From Zymomonas mobilis subsp. pomaceae ATCC 29192 (GTDB lineage Bacteria; Pseudomonadota; Alphaproteobacteria; Sphingomonadales; Sphingomonadaceae): DNA of 64,000 nucleotides. A program made the translations under genes and the position numbers. Position 1 is the first letter of the stretch. Each line of letters opens with the position of its first letter. The stretch spans positions 620,001-684,000 of the forward strand of contig NC_015709.1 in NCBI RefSeq assembly GCF_000218875.1, read 5' to 3'. The notes beneath the pieces are model-generated. The model searched no databases and was not told the origin of the DNA. It worked only from the letters and a program-made list of their open reading frames with translations. Positions 49,604 through 58,780 of the stretch are shown here, one piece after another.

Positions 49604-52600
49604 ATGGATAAAAAACCAGTATTTTATGATTCATCGGGGAAAAGACGGCGGCGATTTCGTATTGCTATCACCGCTTTTTTTATGTTGTTTTTTTTAGCTA
49701 TTGTCACTTTATTTGCGACTGTTGCTATTGCACCTATCGGAAAAAACCTGCCTTTTACGGTAGGAAGGCCCCCGATTAAAGCGCAACCGAATGGCATTTT
49801 ACCTCACACACGCATTAATCTCCATCGGGCATTATCGCGTATCGGTTTTGCAAAGACGCCTCCAAAAACGCCTAAAGATACCATAACGATGGCTTTCTAT
49901 ACGCCTTGGGATGATCCCAGTGTGGCTTCGTTATCGCGCCATATTAACGATATTGATTGGTTATCACCGGGCTGGTTGTCAGTGACAGGGCCGCATCACG
50001 AATGGACAGAATTTTCTGATCCGCGTGGTCATGCTATTATCAATAGTGCCAAACAACGGCCTAAAATTTTACCGATGATTCAAAATGTCAGCAATGGCGA
50101 ATGGGATGGTAAAAATGCAGCGGCTTTGATGAAAGATCCTGTAGCGCGTCTTCGTTTCATTGATCAGGTTGATAATTTTCTACTTAAAAATCAGGCAGAT
50201 GGTGTCGTCTTCGATTTTGAATCGCTTCCCAAAACAGCCCTTCCCTTTTATCTTAAACTTCTGGCTGAAACCCATGCTCGCTTTGAAGCGCATCACTGGA
50301 TTTTAACAGTCGCGGCCCCTGTTGCTGATGAAGCCTGGAATCTACCTGCTTTCGCAAAAGTCAGTGATAAGCTCATTTTGATGGCTTATGATGAACATTA
50401 TCCAGGAGGAGAGCCAGGCTCTATCGCATCGAATGATTGGTTTGCCGATGTCGTAGAAGAAGCAACCCGTCATTTACCCCCCGAAAAGGTTATTATTGCA
50501 CTGGGTTCTTATGCTTATAATTGGAAAAAAGGCGGGGATACCGATGCCATTTCAATAGAGCAAGCGTGGTTAACCGCCCATGAGTCTGGGACAACGCCTC
50601 TCTTTGATAAAAATACAGGAAGCACCCATTTTTCGTATGATGAAGCAGGCGCATACCATGATGTATGGATGTTGGATGGCGTTAGCTTTTCCAATCAGAT
50701 GAACCTATCCCATCATTTGGGTTTTAATGCTTTTGCTTTGTGGAGACTAGGTTCAGAAGATCCTTCTTTATGGAATATTTTTGGGAAGACTCATTCTCTC
50801 TCCTTTCAATCAACTGATCTGACCAAGGCGTTAAGCCATATTCCTGCCGGTACAGAAGTCGATATTGAAGGTACCGGGGAAATTTTGCGGGTCGCTAGCC
50901 GTCCAGTAACGGGGAAACGTCAAATATCAGTCGATCATCAAGGCATGATTACCGATGAACATTTTTCGGCTATTCCTCTCCCCTATGCTATTGAACGGGC
51001 GGGGTATCGACCGGGCTTAATTGCTTTAACTTTTGATGATGGGCCAGATACTAAATGGACCCCTCAAATTTTGGACATCCTAAAAAAAGAGCATGTCCCT
51101 GCTACTTTTTTTATCATTGGAGAAAATGCCCTTACAAACCGAAGTTTGCTTCTAAGAGAAATTGCAGAAGGGCATGAAATTGGCAATCATACCTACACTC
51201 ATCCCAATCTGGGTTGGGCTAGTGTCCAAAGCACGATACTTGAAGTCAACGCGACCCAACGTCTTTTTCAAGCTTTCACCGGTCATTCATTACGCTTTTT
51301 TCGAGCCCCCTTTTTTGGAGACGCTGAACCTACGACAGCCGACGAAATTGATCCGGTCTATGCCGCCCAAAATCTAGGCTATCTTTCCGTTGGCTTACAT
51401 GTTGATCCAGATGACTGGAAGAGACCGGGCCGAGATCAGATTATCCAACAGGTTTTAGAACAAGTAAGTCAGGGTTCCGTACAGAGAAGCGCCCAAATTG
51501 TTTTGTTACATGATTCTGGTGGGGATCGAACTCAAACTATTCAGGCGTTGCCTGAAATAATTCATGCCTTACGGGCTAAGGGGTATCGTCTAGTACTGGT
51601 TTCAGATCTCCTCAATTTAAGCCGTAATGCAGCAATGCCACCGTTAAGTCCGATGGAACAAATGACAGCCCGTTGGAATTTTGCGCTTTTCTCCTTTTTG
51701 GGAGGAACGGTTATTGCTCTTCGCTGGATATTTGCTTTGGCAATCACGCTGGGTATTTTGCGGGCGCTGTTTTTATCAGCTCTGTCTATTTTACAAGCAC
51801 GGCGCGAAAACCGTCTTATTTTTCCGCCTATTACCCCTGATCGTTCCGTAACAGTCCTTATTCCTGCTTTTAATGAAGCAAGGGTTATTGAATCCTCTGT
51901 CAGACAAGTGCTCGCCAGCCATGATGTCAATAATATTGAGGTTATCGTTATTGATGATGGTTCTACTGATGACAGCGCGGCCATTGTCGAACGCGTCTTT
52001 GCCGACAATCCTAAGGTTCGTCTTATCCGCCTGCCTAATGGCGGAAAAGCGCGCGCTTTGAACTATGGCGTCGTAGAAGCTAAGGGTGAAATTATCATTG
52101 CTCTTGATGCTGATACCCATTTTGAACCGACTACTATCGCTCGTCTGACACGTTGGTTTTCTGATCCTCGCTTGGGGGCTGTTGCCGGCAACGCCAAAGT
52201 CGGCAATCGTATAAATCTGATTACACGTTGGCAGGCATTGGAATACATCACAGCTCAAAATCTGGAACGCCGCGCTACAGTTTTATTAAATGCTATGACT
52301 GTTGTTCCTGGGGCTGTTGGCGCATGGCGTGCCGAAACCTTACGTCAGGTTGGAGGTTTTCCAGATCAGACCTTGGCAGAAGATCAGGATCTGACGATTC
52401 TTATTCAAGAACAAGGCTGGAAAGTGCGCTACGACCCTTATGCCGTAGCATGGACAGAGGCACCCGAAACTATTCAGGCCTTGGCGCGGCAGCGTTTCCG
52501 TTGGGCTTTTGGTACCTTACAATGTCTGTGGAAACATCGCCGTATTATCAAAAGAGGAAAACCGAAAGGTTTGGCCTATATCGGGTTACCCCAATCCCTT

Positions 52601-52966
52601 GTCTTTCAGATCGGTTTTGCGGCAATTTCTCCTATTATTGATCTCGCTTTCGTCGTGAATATCATCGCAACAACAATAGCGGTCTATCAACATGGCTGGA
52701 TTCAACAGTGGGATGATCTTGAAAATATGGCGGCTTACTGGGCTGTCTTTACCTTAATAGACCTCATGTCTGGTGTTGTAGCTTTTGCTTTAGAACGCAA
52801 GGAACATTGGTCTTTATTATGGCTGTTGATACCTCAGCGTATCGGTTATCGCCAAATTATGTATTATGTTGTTATCAAGGCTTTAGCACAAGCTATCAGA
52901 GGGCCTTTAGTTGGGTGGGATAAATTAGAAAGGTCCGGTCATGTCCAAACAGAAAGTAATCAGTAA
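49604..52966 (+). CDS. Three-domain polysaccharide enzyme: GH18-like, NodB deacetylase, GT2 synthase
   Basis: 1120 residues. An N-terminal membrane anchor (about 22-45) precedes a GH18-like barrel (about 90-400) with FDFE at 203-206 providing the catalytic glutamate. Next comes a NodB/CE4 deacetylase (about 470-690): TFDDGPD with Asp478/479 and HTYTHP with His529/His533. After a membrane helix (about 705-730) follows a processive GT2 domain: DDGS (784-787), DAD (835-837), EDQD (926-929) and QRFRW (963-967), then several membrane helices to the end. This matches synthases of beta-linked polymers such as poly-N-acetylglucosamine. One protein combines what Pga/Ica systems split among PgaB and PgaC. 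The polymer is unknown. The AI-2E-family permease gene follows. Confidence 0.9.
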   Translation: MDKKPVFYDSSGKRRRRFRIAITAFFMLFFLAIVTLFATVAIAPIGKNLPFTVGRPPIKAQPNGILPHTRINLHRALSRIGFAKTPPKTPKDTITMAFYTPWDDPSVASLSRHINDIDWLSPGWLSVTGPHHEWTEFSDPRGHAIINSAKQRPKILPMIQNVSNGEWDGKNAAALMKDPVARLRFIDQVDNFLLKNQADGVVFDFESLPKTALPFYLKLLAETHARFEAHHWILTVAAPVADEAWNLPAFAKVSDKLILMAYDEHYPGGEPGSIASNDWFADVVEEATRHLPPEKVIIALGSYAYNWKKGGDTDAISIEQAWLTAHESGTTPLFDKNTGSTHFSYDEAGAYHDVWMLDGVSFSNQMNLSHHLGFNAFALWRLGSEDPSLWNIFGKTHSLSFQSTDLTKALSHIPAGTEVDIEGTGEILRVASRPVTGKRQISVDHQGMITDEHFSAIPLPYAIERAGYRPGLIALTFDDGPDTKWTPQILDILKKEHVPATFFIIGENALTNRSLLLREIAEGHEIGNHTYTHPNLGWASVQSTILEVNATQRLFQAFTGHSLRFFRAPFFGDAEPTTADEIDPVYAAQNLGYLSVGLHVDPDDWKRPGRDQIIQQVLEQVSQGSVQRSAQIVLLHDSGGDRTQTIQALPEIIHALRAKGYRLVLVSDLLNLSRNAAMPPLSPMEQMTARWNFALFSFLGGTVIALRWIFALAITLGILRALFLSALSILQARRENRLIFPPITPDRSVTVLIPAFNEARVIESSVRQVLASHDVNNIEVIVIDDGSTDDSAAIVERVFADNPKVRLIRLPNGGKARALNYGVVEAKGEIIIALDADTHFEPTTIARLTRWFSDPRLGAVAGNAKVGNRINLITRWQALEYITAQNLERRATVLLNAMTVVPGAVGAWRAETLRQVGGFPDQTLAEDQDLTILIQEQGWKVRYDPYAVAWTEAPETIQALARQRFRWAFGTLQCLWKHRRIIKRGKPKGLAYIGLPQSLVFQIGFAAISPIIDLAFVVNIIATTIAVYQHGWIQQWDDLENMAAYWAVFTLIDLMSGVVAFALERKEHWSLLWLLIPQRIGYRQIMYYVVIKALAQAIRGPLVGWDKLERSGHVQTESNQ

Positions 52967-53056
52967 TTATTTTGGTGTAAATAATTATTAAAATATTTTA
53001 ATAATTATTTATCTATATATTGTATTAAATTTTTTAATTTAGATGTGGATTTTACT

Positions 53057-54142
53057 ATGACTAGTCGGCCACAATTTTTTCGCTTTATATTTCTGGCTGC
53101 CATCACAGCCTTAGGCTTGTGGACGATCCGTCATTTTTGGGCAGCGCTTATCTGGAGCGTTATTATTGCAATCGCCTTTTGGCCGCTCTGGCTTAGATTA
53201 AAAAATGCTTTGGGTCCTAAACACGAAAAAGTGCTTTCGCCGACTGTAGCGACGATTACTATTGGTATCACCTTGGTGTTGCCGTTTTTGTTTTTTGGAT
53301 TGGAAATAATGAATGATTTTCAGGCGGCAATGCATTTCTTTCAAGATTTAAAAACACAAGATGCTGCTCCGCCTGAATGGCTTAATAAAATACCTTTTAT
53401 CAATCAAAATTTAGTCAATAAGTGGCATGATTTCTTCTCGTCAAATACGCAAGACAGCCCGAGTATTCATCTGGCACAAGTATTTAATGGTAATTTCATC
53501 AATCATGGACGGGCTTTTGGGGCGAATATTGCCCGCCGCATAACGACCTTCTTTTTTATGTTAATGAGTCTGTTTTTTCTGTTCCGGTCGGGTACTGAAT
53601 TACAAAAAATGTCTATTAATATCAGTCGGCGCCTCATGGGGCCGGATATGGAACGATTTGCCCATCAAGTTGTCTTATCGGTTCGAGGCACCTTAGACGG
53701 TTTAGTCTTAGTGGGTTTGGGCGAAGGCGTGCTTTTAGGGGTTATTTACGTTTTTACAGGCACCCCTCATGCCGTAATGTTTGGAGGAATGACGGCTATT
53801 GCGGCGATTATTCCTTTTTGTGCTCCGATTATATTTTCTATCGTCGCTATTATTTTAGTGGCGCAAGGCCATATTGGCGCTGCCATTACAGTGATTATCT
53901 CCGGTATGGTCATTCTTTTGGTAGCTGATCATGTTATTCGTCCGATCCTTATTGGTGGTGCTACGCGCCTGCCCTTCTTGTGGGTATTGGTCGGTATTTT
54001 GGGAGGTATTGAAAGTTTTGGCTTGTTAGGGTTATTTCTTGGGCCAGCCCTTATGGCTATTTTAATGATGGTTTGGCGAGATGTAGCGGATGGCCCTGAT
54101 ATTCAAAATGAACATGCCAAAAATGTCCAAAAAGACAAATAA
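53057..54142 (+). CDS. AI-2E-family (PerM-like) membrane transporter
   Basis: 361 residues from the ATG at 53057; a GTG at 53045 is an alternative. Hydrophobic helices cover both ends, with a polar middle (about 90-150). The C-terminal AVMFGGMTAIAAIIPFCAPIIF and VIRPILIGGATRLPFLWVLVGILGGIESFGLLGLFLGPALMAI are the family signature. Family members export or import diverse small solutes; the quorum-signal label is often wrong. It follows the large polysaccharide enzyme by 90 bases on the same strand and may be co-transcribed. Confidence 0.88.
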   Translation: MTSRPQFFRFIFLAAITALGLWTIRHFWAALIWSVIIAIAFWPLWLRLKNALGPKHEKVLSPTVATITIGITLVLPFLFFGLEIMNDFQAAMHFFQDLKTQDAAPPEWLNKIPFINQNLVNKWHDFFSSNTQDSPSIHLAQVFNGNFINHGRAFGANIARRITTFFFMLMSLFFLFRSGTELQKMSINISRRLMGPDMERFAHQVVLSVRGTLDGLVLVGLGEGVLLGVIYVFTGTPHAVMFGGMTAIAAIIPFCAPIIFSIVAIILVAQGHIGAAITVIISGMVILLVADHVIRPILIGGATRLPFLWVLVGILGGIESFGLLGLFLGPALMAILMMVWRDVADGPDIQNEHAKNVQKDK

Positions 54143-54203
54143 AATTATCAAGAATAAAAGCGTTTATTAAATATAAAGGCATTCATCCGTCATAATCTTA
54201 AAT

Positions 54204-54250
54204 AAAAAGAGCCGTTTTCTTCATCTAAGGAGAAAATGGCTCTTTTTTTT
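54204..54250. terminator. Bidirectional terminator between the permease and fliS
   Basis: AAAAAGAGCCGTTTTCT (54204-54220) pairs with AGAAAATGGCTCTTTTT (54231-54247), one G-U in 17 pairs, ten-base loop, followed by T8 on the plus strand and TTTTTATTT on the minus strand. Confidence 0.92.
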
Positions 54251-54302
54251 AAAGGAAAACTGTTTTTTTGTTAAGCCTAGTTCTTTGGCTAAGCTTGGCT
54301 AC

Positions 54303-54695
54303 CTATTGGCTACCTATTTCATTCCAAGCTGATAAAAGCTCTGCAACCGCCTTACGGGCTTCGGTAAGAGGCTCTGGATCAAGAGTACGCAAAGTTTGGG
54401 CAAATCGTTGTCGAATATAGGCATAGCTATGAAACAAACTTCTAGCGACATCGCCCCCTTTTTCAAAATTAAGGGAGCTCTCGAGATTACCGATAATATT
54501 AAAAATTTTTTGCTGTGCTGTGTAACGTCGTTCACGATCCTGTTGTTCTAAGGCTGACCTATAAACGTTAAACTCACGGATCAACTCTTCATAGAGCAAA
54601 GAGATCAATCCGTGCGGTGTCGCATTCATTACCTTTGAATCGAGATCTACGTCCCGATAGCGAGCCGCAGCCCGTGAAAAAGGAGCATAACTCAT
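54303..54695 (-). CDS. fliS: Flagellin export chaperone FliS
   Basis: 130 residues, helical. FliS binds the C-terminal disordered part of flagellin in the cytoplasm and stops it polymerising before export. AARYRDVDLDSKVMNATPHGLISLLYEELIREFNVYRSAL is the conserved opening, with the family tyrosine and the P-H-x-L/I-I-x-L-L-Y core, and ARSLFHSYAYIRQRFAQTLRTLD the second conserved helix. It is 59 bases after fliD on the minus strand and ends at the bidirectional terminator. No flagellin gene is in this window. Confidence 0.93.
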   Translation of the reverse strand: MSYAPFSRAAARYRDVDLDSKVMNATPHGLISLLYEELIREFNVYRSALEQQDRERRYTAQQKIFNIIGNLESSLNFEKGGDVARSLFHSYAYIRQRFAQTLRTLDPEPLTEARKAVAELLSAWNEIGSQ

Positions 54696-54754
54696 CTGTT
54701 ACAGCCCGCAACCTCCACCAGCATTCCCCTATTATCTCTGTTACGCACGTTCAC

Positions 54755-56443
54755 TTAACTGTCGCTGTCACTGTTTGTCCACAAGGCAATTTGCTGCTTC
54801 AAAAAGCTTAGAGTCGATTTATAACCTGAAACGGCTGTATTCATAGCCGTAAATTGAGAACTTAATCGGGTGCGATAGTCATCCATCTTTGACGATAGAG
54901 CGGTTTCTTGTTTGGTAATATTCGCTGCCACTTTATTATAAGTGTTTTCACTGGCTGTCAAAGCACCACCCGTAGCCGTCATTTGCGTATAAAGCTGGTT
55001 AACCGCTCCACCTACCCCCGCATCAATAGAAATAGTGGAATTGGTAACGCTACTACCGCTTATTTTTAGAACAAGACCAACAGCTGGCGAATCTGAAGAA
55101 GCGATAAGACTGCTGCCTGAAACCAGCATTGCTTTACCGTTTAATTTTGCGCCGGTAAGGTTACCCGTACTGTCATAGGTTACATCGGTAAGGGAGTAGG
55201 TTCCCGGCGTTACCTTGCCAACGCTACTTGTAATAGAAACCGCCGAATTACTCGTACTTTGGGTTGGATTGAATAAGGCTTCCACAGAATCAGGATCATT
55301 CGCCAAGGCAGCATCCAGCTGGGTCGTATTGGCCGTCAATGTCCCATCACGATTAATAGCGACGCCGATTTCACCTAAGGTAGAATAAGTCCCATTAGAA
55401 GACAGCTTTTGATTGATCATGCTGTTGAGCGAATTTTTAAGGGTTCGCACCCCCGCATCATTCGCTAGTACCCCAGAAGCAGAAGTCGAACTACTTGAAG
55501 AAGAGCTAACAGCTGTATTGGTGCTAATATCTGAATAAAGTTCGTTGTAAGCGTCAACAAAATTCAGCACTGCCTGACGAACATTACTTGTCTGACGCTC
55601 GGAACCCAGAGTAACAGCCTGAGAAGACGTTGATTTTAAAGTGATACTGACGCCACTGATCAAATCACTGAAACTATTGGAACTACGCGTTACATCGACA
55701 TTATTATAAGATAATTTCGCGTCTTGCGCGACCACATTAGCCGTCATACTGCCCGAATTAGAACTGCTATCATAATTTATATCAGACAGACCGTCAGAAC
55801 CAGTGACACTATAGGCATAAGCTGCCCCTGTATTTCCAGTAATCATTAACTGCTGGCTGCCTGATGACTGGGTCAAAACAGTAGCCGTAAAACCAGCCTG
55901 CTTTTTGTTGATCGCAGTGGCAACATCCGTCAAAGAAGATCCCGCATCAATTGAAACGGTGGCACTACCATAGCTATTGGTAAAGGTCAGCGAACCCGCA
56001 GAAAAAGTTTTATTAGCATCATAAGAAGCACTACTAACCGTTTCAGCCTGAGCTAACTGCTTTACGACAATAGAGCCGGAAAGATTACTTAATCGTGAGC
56101 CGGTTTGCGCAGTTGCGGTTAAGACAGAGCTATCTGAAACCGTAGGCTGCGTTAAAAGAGAACCACCGCTAATCAAGGAAGAGAGCGACGTATTCAAGGT
56201 ACTAAGATCCGAAGTGATCGTCCCTAAAGCGGATATCTGATTAGTATTCTTGGTACTCGCTGTATCAAGAGTTGCCTGCTGGGGTGCTTGGGTAGCCGTG
56301 ACAAGTTCATCTACCAAATTCGAGGTATCAAGTCCTGAACCAGCGCCTAAAGTTGTCAGGATTGACGAAAGTGCCGCCGACGTAGATGTCGTTGCCGCAG
56401 TTGAGGTAGACGTAGAAGTTACGCCGGTAGTTGAACTCGTCAT
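54755..56443 (-). CDS. fliD: Flagellar hook-associated protein 2 (filament cap) FliD
   Basis: 562 residues, very rich in Ser, Thr, Ala and Gly, as is usual for FliD, which caps the filament and helps flagellin fold. The N-terminal helix segment (LGAGSGLDTSNLVDELVTATQAPQQATLD) and the C-terminal coiled coil (NKVAANITKQETALSSKMDDYRTRLSSQFTAMNTAVSGYKSTLSFLKQQIALW) match FliD_N and FliD_C. A candidate sigma-28 promoter lies 23-48 bases upstream. No cysteine is visible, typical of exported axial proteins. Confidence 0.93.
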   Translation of the reverse strand: MTSSTTGVTSTSTSTAATTSTSAALSSILTTLGAGSGLDTSNLVDELVTATQAPQQATLDTASTKNTNQISALGTITSDLSTLNTSLSSLISGGSLLTQPTVSDSSVLTATAQTGSRLSNLSGSIVVKQLAQAETVSSASYDANKTFSAGSLTFTNSYGSATVSIDAGSSLTDVATAINKKQAGFTATVLTQSSGSQQLMITGNTGAAYAYSVTGSDGLSDINYDSSSNSGSMTANVVAQDAKLSYNNVDVTRSSNSFSDLISGVSITLKSTSSQAVTLGSERQTSNVRQAVLNFVDAYNELYSDISTNTAVSSSSSSSTSASGVLANDAGVRTLKNSLNSMINQKLSSNGTYSTLGEIGVAINRDGTLTANTTQLDAALANDPDSVEALFNPTQSTSNSAVSITSSVGKVTPGTYSLTDVTYDSTGNLTGAKLNGKAMLVSGSSLIASSDSPAVGLVLKISGSSVTNSTISIDAGVGGAVNQLYTQMTATGGALTASENTYNKVAANITKQETALSSKMDDYRTRLSSQFTAMNTAVSGYKSTLSFLKQQIALWTNSDSDS

Positions 56444-56465
56444 AAAACAATCCTTTCACTCTTTG

Positions 56466-56491
56466 ATAACGGCAAAAGAGGAATAAATTTA
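56466..56491 (-). promoter_or_regulatory. Candidate sigma-28 (FliA) promoter of fliD
   Basis: On the minus strand TAAA (56491-56488), a 14-base spacer and GCCGTTAT (56473-56466) resemble TAAA-N15-GCCGATAA. It points at fliD 23 bases away. The spacer is one base short of the common form. Confidence 0.4.
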
Positions 56492-56531
56492 AATACAGCC
56501 TTTACTATAGGGTAGTTTTAAGGACGATAGA

Positions 56532-57707
56532 TCAAAGCTTCTCCTTTTTATCAGGCTCCGTTTTGGGTCTTTTTTCGGGTTGTCCTTCCTCATTGAACCG
56601 GACTTCTTCAGGTATATCCACAACGGGCGGCACTAGCCCCGGTTCACCCGCATTAAGACGAAAAATAAAGGCCAGAATAGAAGCCACTGCCTTGTATAAT
56701 TCTTCTCTTATCAGTTCACCAGATTTTGAAGTAAAATAAAGCGCACGAGCTAAAAGGGGATAATGCAGGATCGGAACTTTACTTTCCTCAGCCATTTCAC
56801 GCAAGGCAAGCGCTAATTCATCAGCGCCCCGAGCCATAACTATCGGTGCAATATCTTCCCCTGTTTTATAGCGTAAAGCGACCGCAAAATGCGTTGGGTT
56901 AGCAATAACGACGGTCGATTCCTGAACAGCCTTACGATTGGATGCACGAAATACCGCAATTTGTCTTTGGCGGATTGCTGCCTTTATTTCGGGTGACCCT
57001 TCTGTTTGTTTGTTTTCATCCTTAATTTCTTGTTTACTCATTCTTAAACGGCGATTCCGCCGAATAATCTGGATTGGAACATCAATAACGGCAACAGCGG
57101 CCAAGGCCAGTGACATGACCAGAACAAGTAATAGAAAGATATTGCCTAATTCAGAGACAGCCGCCTTCAAATCATGACGACCTAAACCTATAATAAGAGG
57201 AAGCCGTTGCCATAAAATCCATAGACCCAAGCTACCAATCAGTAAGGTTTTTAATAAAGATTTTCCGAGTTCGACCAGACCTTGCAACCCGAAAATTCGC
57301 ATAAATCCGGTAAAAGGATTTAACCTTTCAGGCTTAAAATTTAAAGCTTCCCAGCGAAAACCTAAAGAACCTAAAATAGCAGGCGCAGCAATCGCAGCCA
57401 CCGAAATCAGCAAAAACAACATCGAAAAAGGTAATATAATACAGGCAATCAAACGTTTAAAAAGCGTGAAGGGATCAAACCGCGTAATTGTATCATGGCT
57501 AAAAGTAAGTCCCATTTTCAGCATGATAGTGAGATCATGGAACATCGTGTGACTAATCATCAGAAACCAGGCCAAAGCGGCCAGCATAGCAAAAGCAATC
57601 GTTAATTCTTTTGATTGAAGGACATCCCCTTTTTCGGATACTTCCCGTAACCGTTTTTGGGTTGGTGCCTCGGTTTTTTGGTCTTGTTCAACCTCACTAT
57701 CCGCCAT
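56532..57707 (-). CDS. flhB: Flagellar export-gate protein FlhB
   Basis: 391 residues: four membrane helices in the N-terminal half and a cytoplasmic C-terminal domain with the self-cleaving NPTH site at residues 270-273 (VVIANPTHFAVAL). FlhB switches export from rod/hook to filament substrates after cleavage. The opening DQKTEAPTQKRLREVSEKGDVLQSKEL is the family start. The C-terminal tail is charged and proline-rich. It overlaps fliR by 11 bases and closes the fliK-flhB cluster. Confidence 0.96.
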   Translation of the reverse strand: MADSEVEQDQKTEAPTQKRLREVSEKGDVLQSKELTIAFAMLAALAWFLMISHTMFHDLTIMLKMGLTFSHDTITRFDPFTLFKRLIACIILPFSMLFLLISVAAIAAPAILGSLGFRWEALNFKPERLNPFTGFMRIFGLQGLVELGKSLLKTLLIGSLGLWILWQRLPLIIGLGRHDLKAAVSELGNIFLLLVLVMSLALAAVAVIDVPIQIIRRNRRLRMSKQEIKDENKQTEGSPEIKAAIRQRQIAVFRASNRKAVQESTVVIANPTHFAVALRYKTGEDIAPIVMARGADELALALREMAEESKVPILHYPLLARALYFTSKSGELIREELYKAVASILAFIFRLNAGEPGLVPPVVDIPEEVRFNEEGQPEKRPKTEPDKKEKL

Positions 57708-58494
57708 GGGTGGCCCCTGTCTTTGCTAACTGGTCCGCCATGTCCAAACCCGCACGGATGGCATCCATGAAGCCCTCGCTGATCATCGGAGCCGTAACCG
57801 CCAGTAGGAGAAAACCTATTAAAAGCGCCATGGGCATACCCACTGCAAAAAGGTTAAGTGCAGGCGCTGTGCGGGATAAAAATCCCATCATAATCTGAAC
57901 AAGAATAATAGAAAAAGTAACCGGCAACGCGATAAGCATGCCTATAGAAAAAAGCTGCCCACCGAATTGGGTTAACTTCAAAAACAAGCGCCCATCAAGG
58001 CCAGGGCCGCCAACGGGCATCGTCTGATAGCTTTCAACAATGATACGTATTAAAAGAAGATGGCCATCGGCTGCCAAAAAGAAAAAAGCCCCTAAAATAG
58101 TGAATATTTGGGTTAAGACGTTAGAATTGCTTCCATTGACGGGATCGATCATAGAAGCAAATCCAAGTCCCATAGCATTACCTATAAGTTCACTGGTACA
58201 ATAACCGGCAGAGTAACCGATCTGAACGGCAAAACCGATAGCGATCCCCGTAACGATCTCCCCTGCAACCAAGAAAAAGCCAGTAAAAGATAACAGGCCG
58301 GAATCCGGTAAAATCAGATGGGCATCCATTACAGCAGGTAATCCTACAGCTAGAGCCAGCATAATTCGAACAGTGACAGGAAAAACATTAGCGCCCAATA
58401 ACGGCGCCGCCACAAAGGCAGCGCCCGGTCTTAATAACGCCACCAGCCATATCCAGAGATAATTTTCGATCTCTGCTAAATGTGCCGGAATCAT
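57697..58494 (-). CDS. fliR: Flagellar export-gate protein FliR
   Basis: 265 residues, hydrophobic throughout with about six helices. FliR forms the export gate core together with FliP and FliQ. FVAAPLLGANVFPVTVRIMLALAVGLP and AVQIGYSAGYCTSELIGNAMGLGFASMIDP are characteristic. It is 13 bases after fliQ and overlaps flhB at its 3' end. Confidence 0.95.
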   Translation of the reverse strand: MIPAHLAEIENYLWIWLVALLRPGAAFVAAPLLGANVFPVTVRIMLALAVGLPAVMDAHLILPDSGLLSFTGFFLVAGEIVTGIAIGFAVQIGYSAGYCTSELIGNAMGLGFASMIDPVNGSNSNVLTQIFTILGAFFFLAADGHLLLIRIIVESYQTMPVGGPGLDGRLFLKLTQFGGQLFSIGMLIALPVTFSIILVQIMMGFLSRTAPALNLFAVGMPMALLIGFLLLAVTAPMISEGFMDAIRAGLDMADQLAKTGATHGG

Positions 58495-58507
58495 ACTTAA
58501 ATGCTCA

Positions 58508-58780
58508 TCATCGCATTAAATCCGGAATCCGACCGTAAGTTTCGTGCATAAAATCAACGATCAGCCCAAAAATACTGCCACCAAACAGAGCTAACACAAG
58601 CGCGATAACAATCAGCTTGGGTAAAAAGCTTAATATTTGCTCATTAAGAGAGGTGGCGGCTTGCACCATACCGATCAGTAGGCCCACTATCAAAGCAGGG
58701 ATGAGAATAGGCGCAATAGCTAAGGCGGCTATCCACATTGCTTGTTGCGCAACACCGATGAAATAATCGGGATCGGTCAT
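58508..58780 (-). CDS. fliQ: Flagellar export-gate protein FliQ
   Basis: 90 residues with two membrane helices. AAIAPILIPALIVGLLIGMVQAATSLNEQILSFLPKLIVI-type sequence is the FliQ signature (seen here from about residue 18 on). Four copies wrap FliP5-FliR in the export gate. Its start overlaps the fliP stop by four bases (58777-58780). Confidence 0.96.
   Translation of the reverse strand: MTDPDYFIGVAQQAMWIAALAIAPILIPALIVGLLIGMVQAATSLNEQILSFLPKLIVIALVLALFGGSIFGLIVDFMHETYGRIPDLMR

Noticed and set aside
51562-52258. Two long minus-strand frames opposite the GT2 domain
   Set aside because: Antisense shadows of a clearly conserved glycosyltransferase; no ribosome site or domain.
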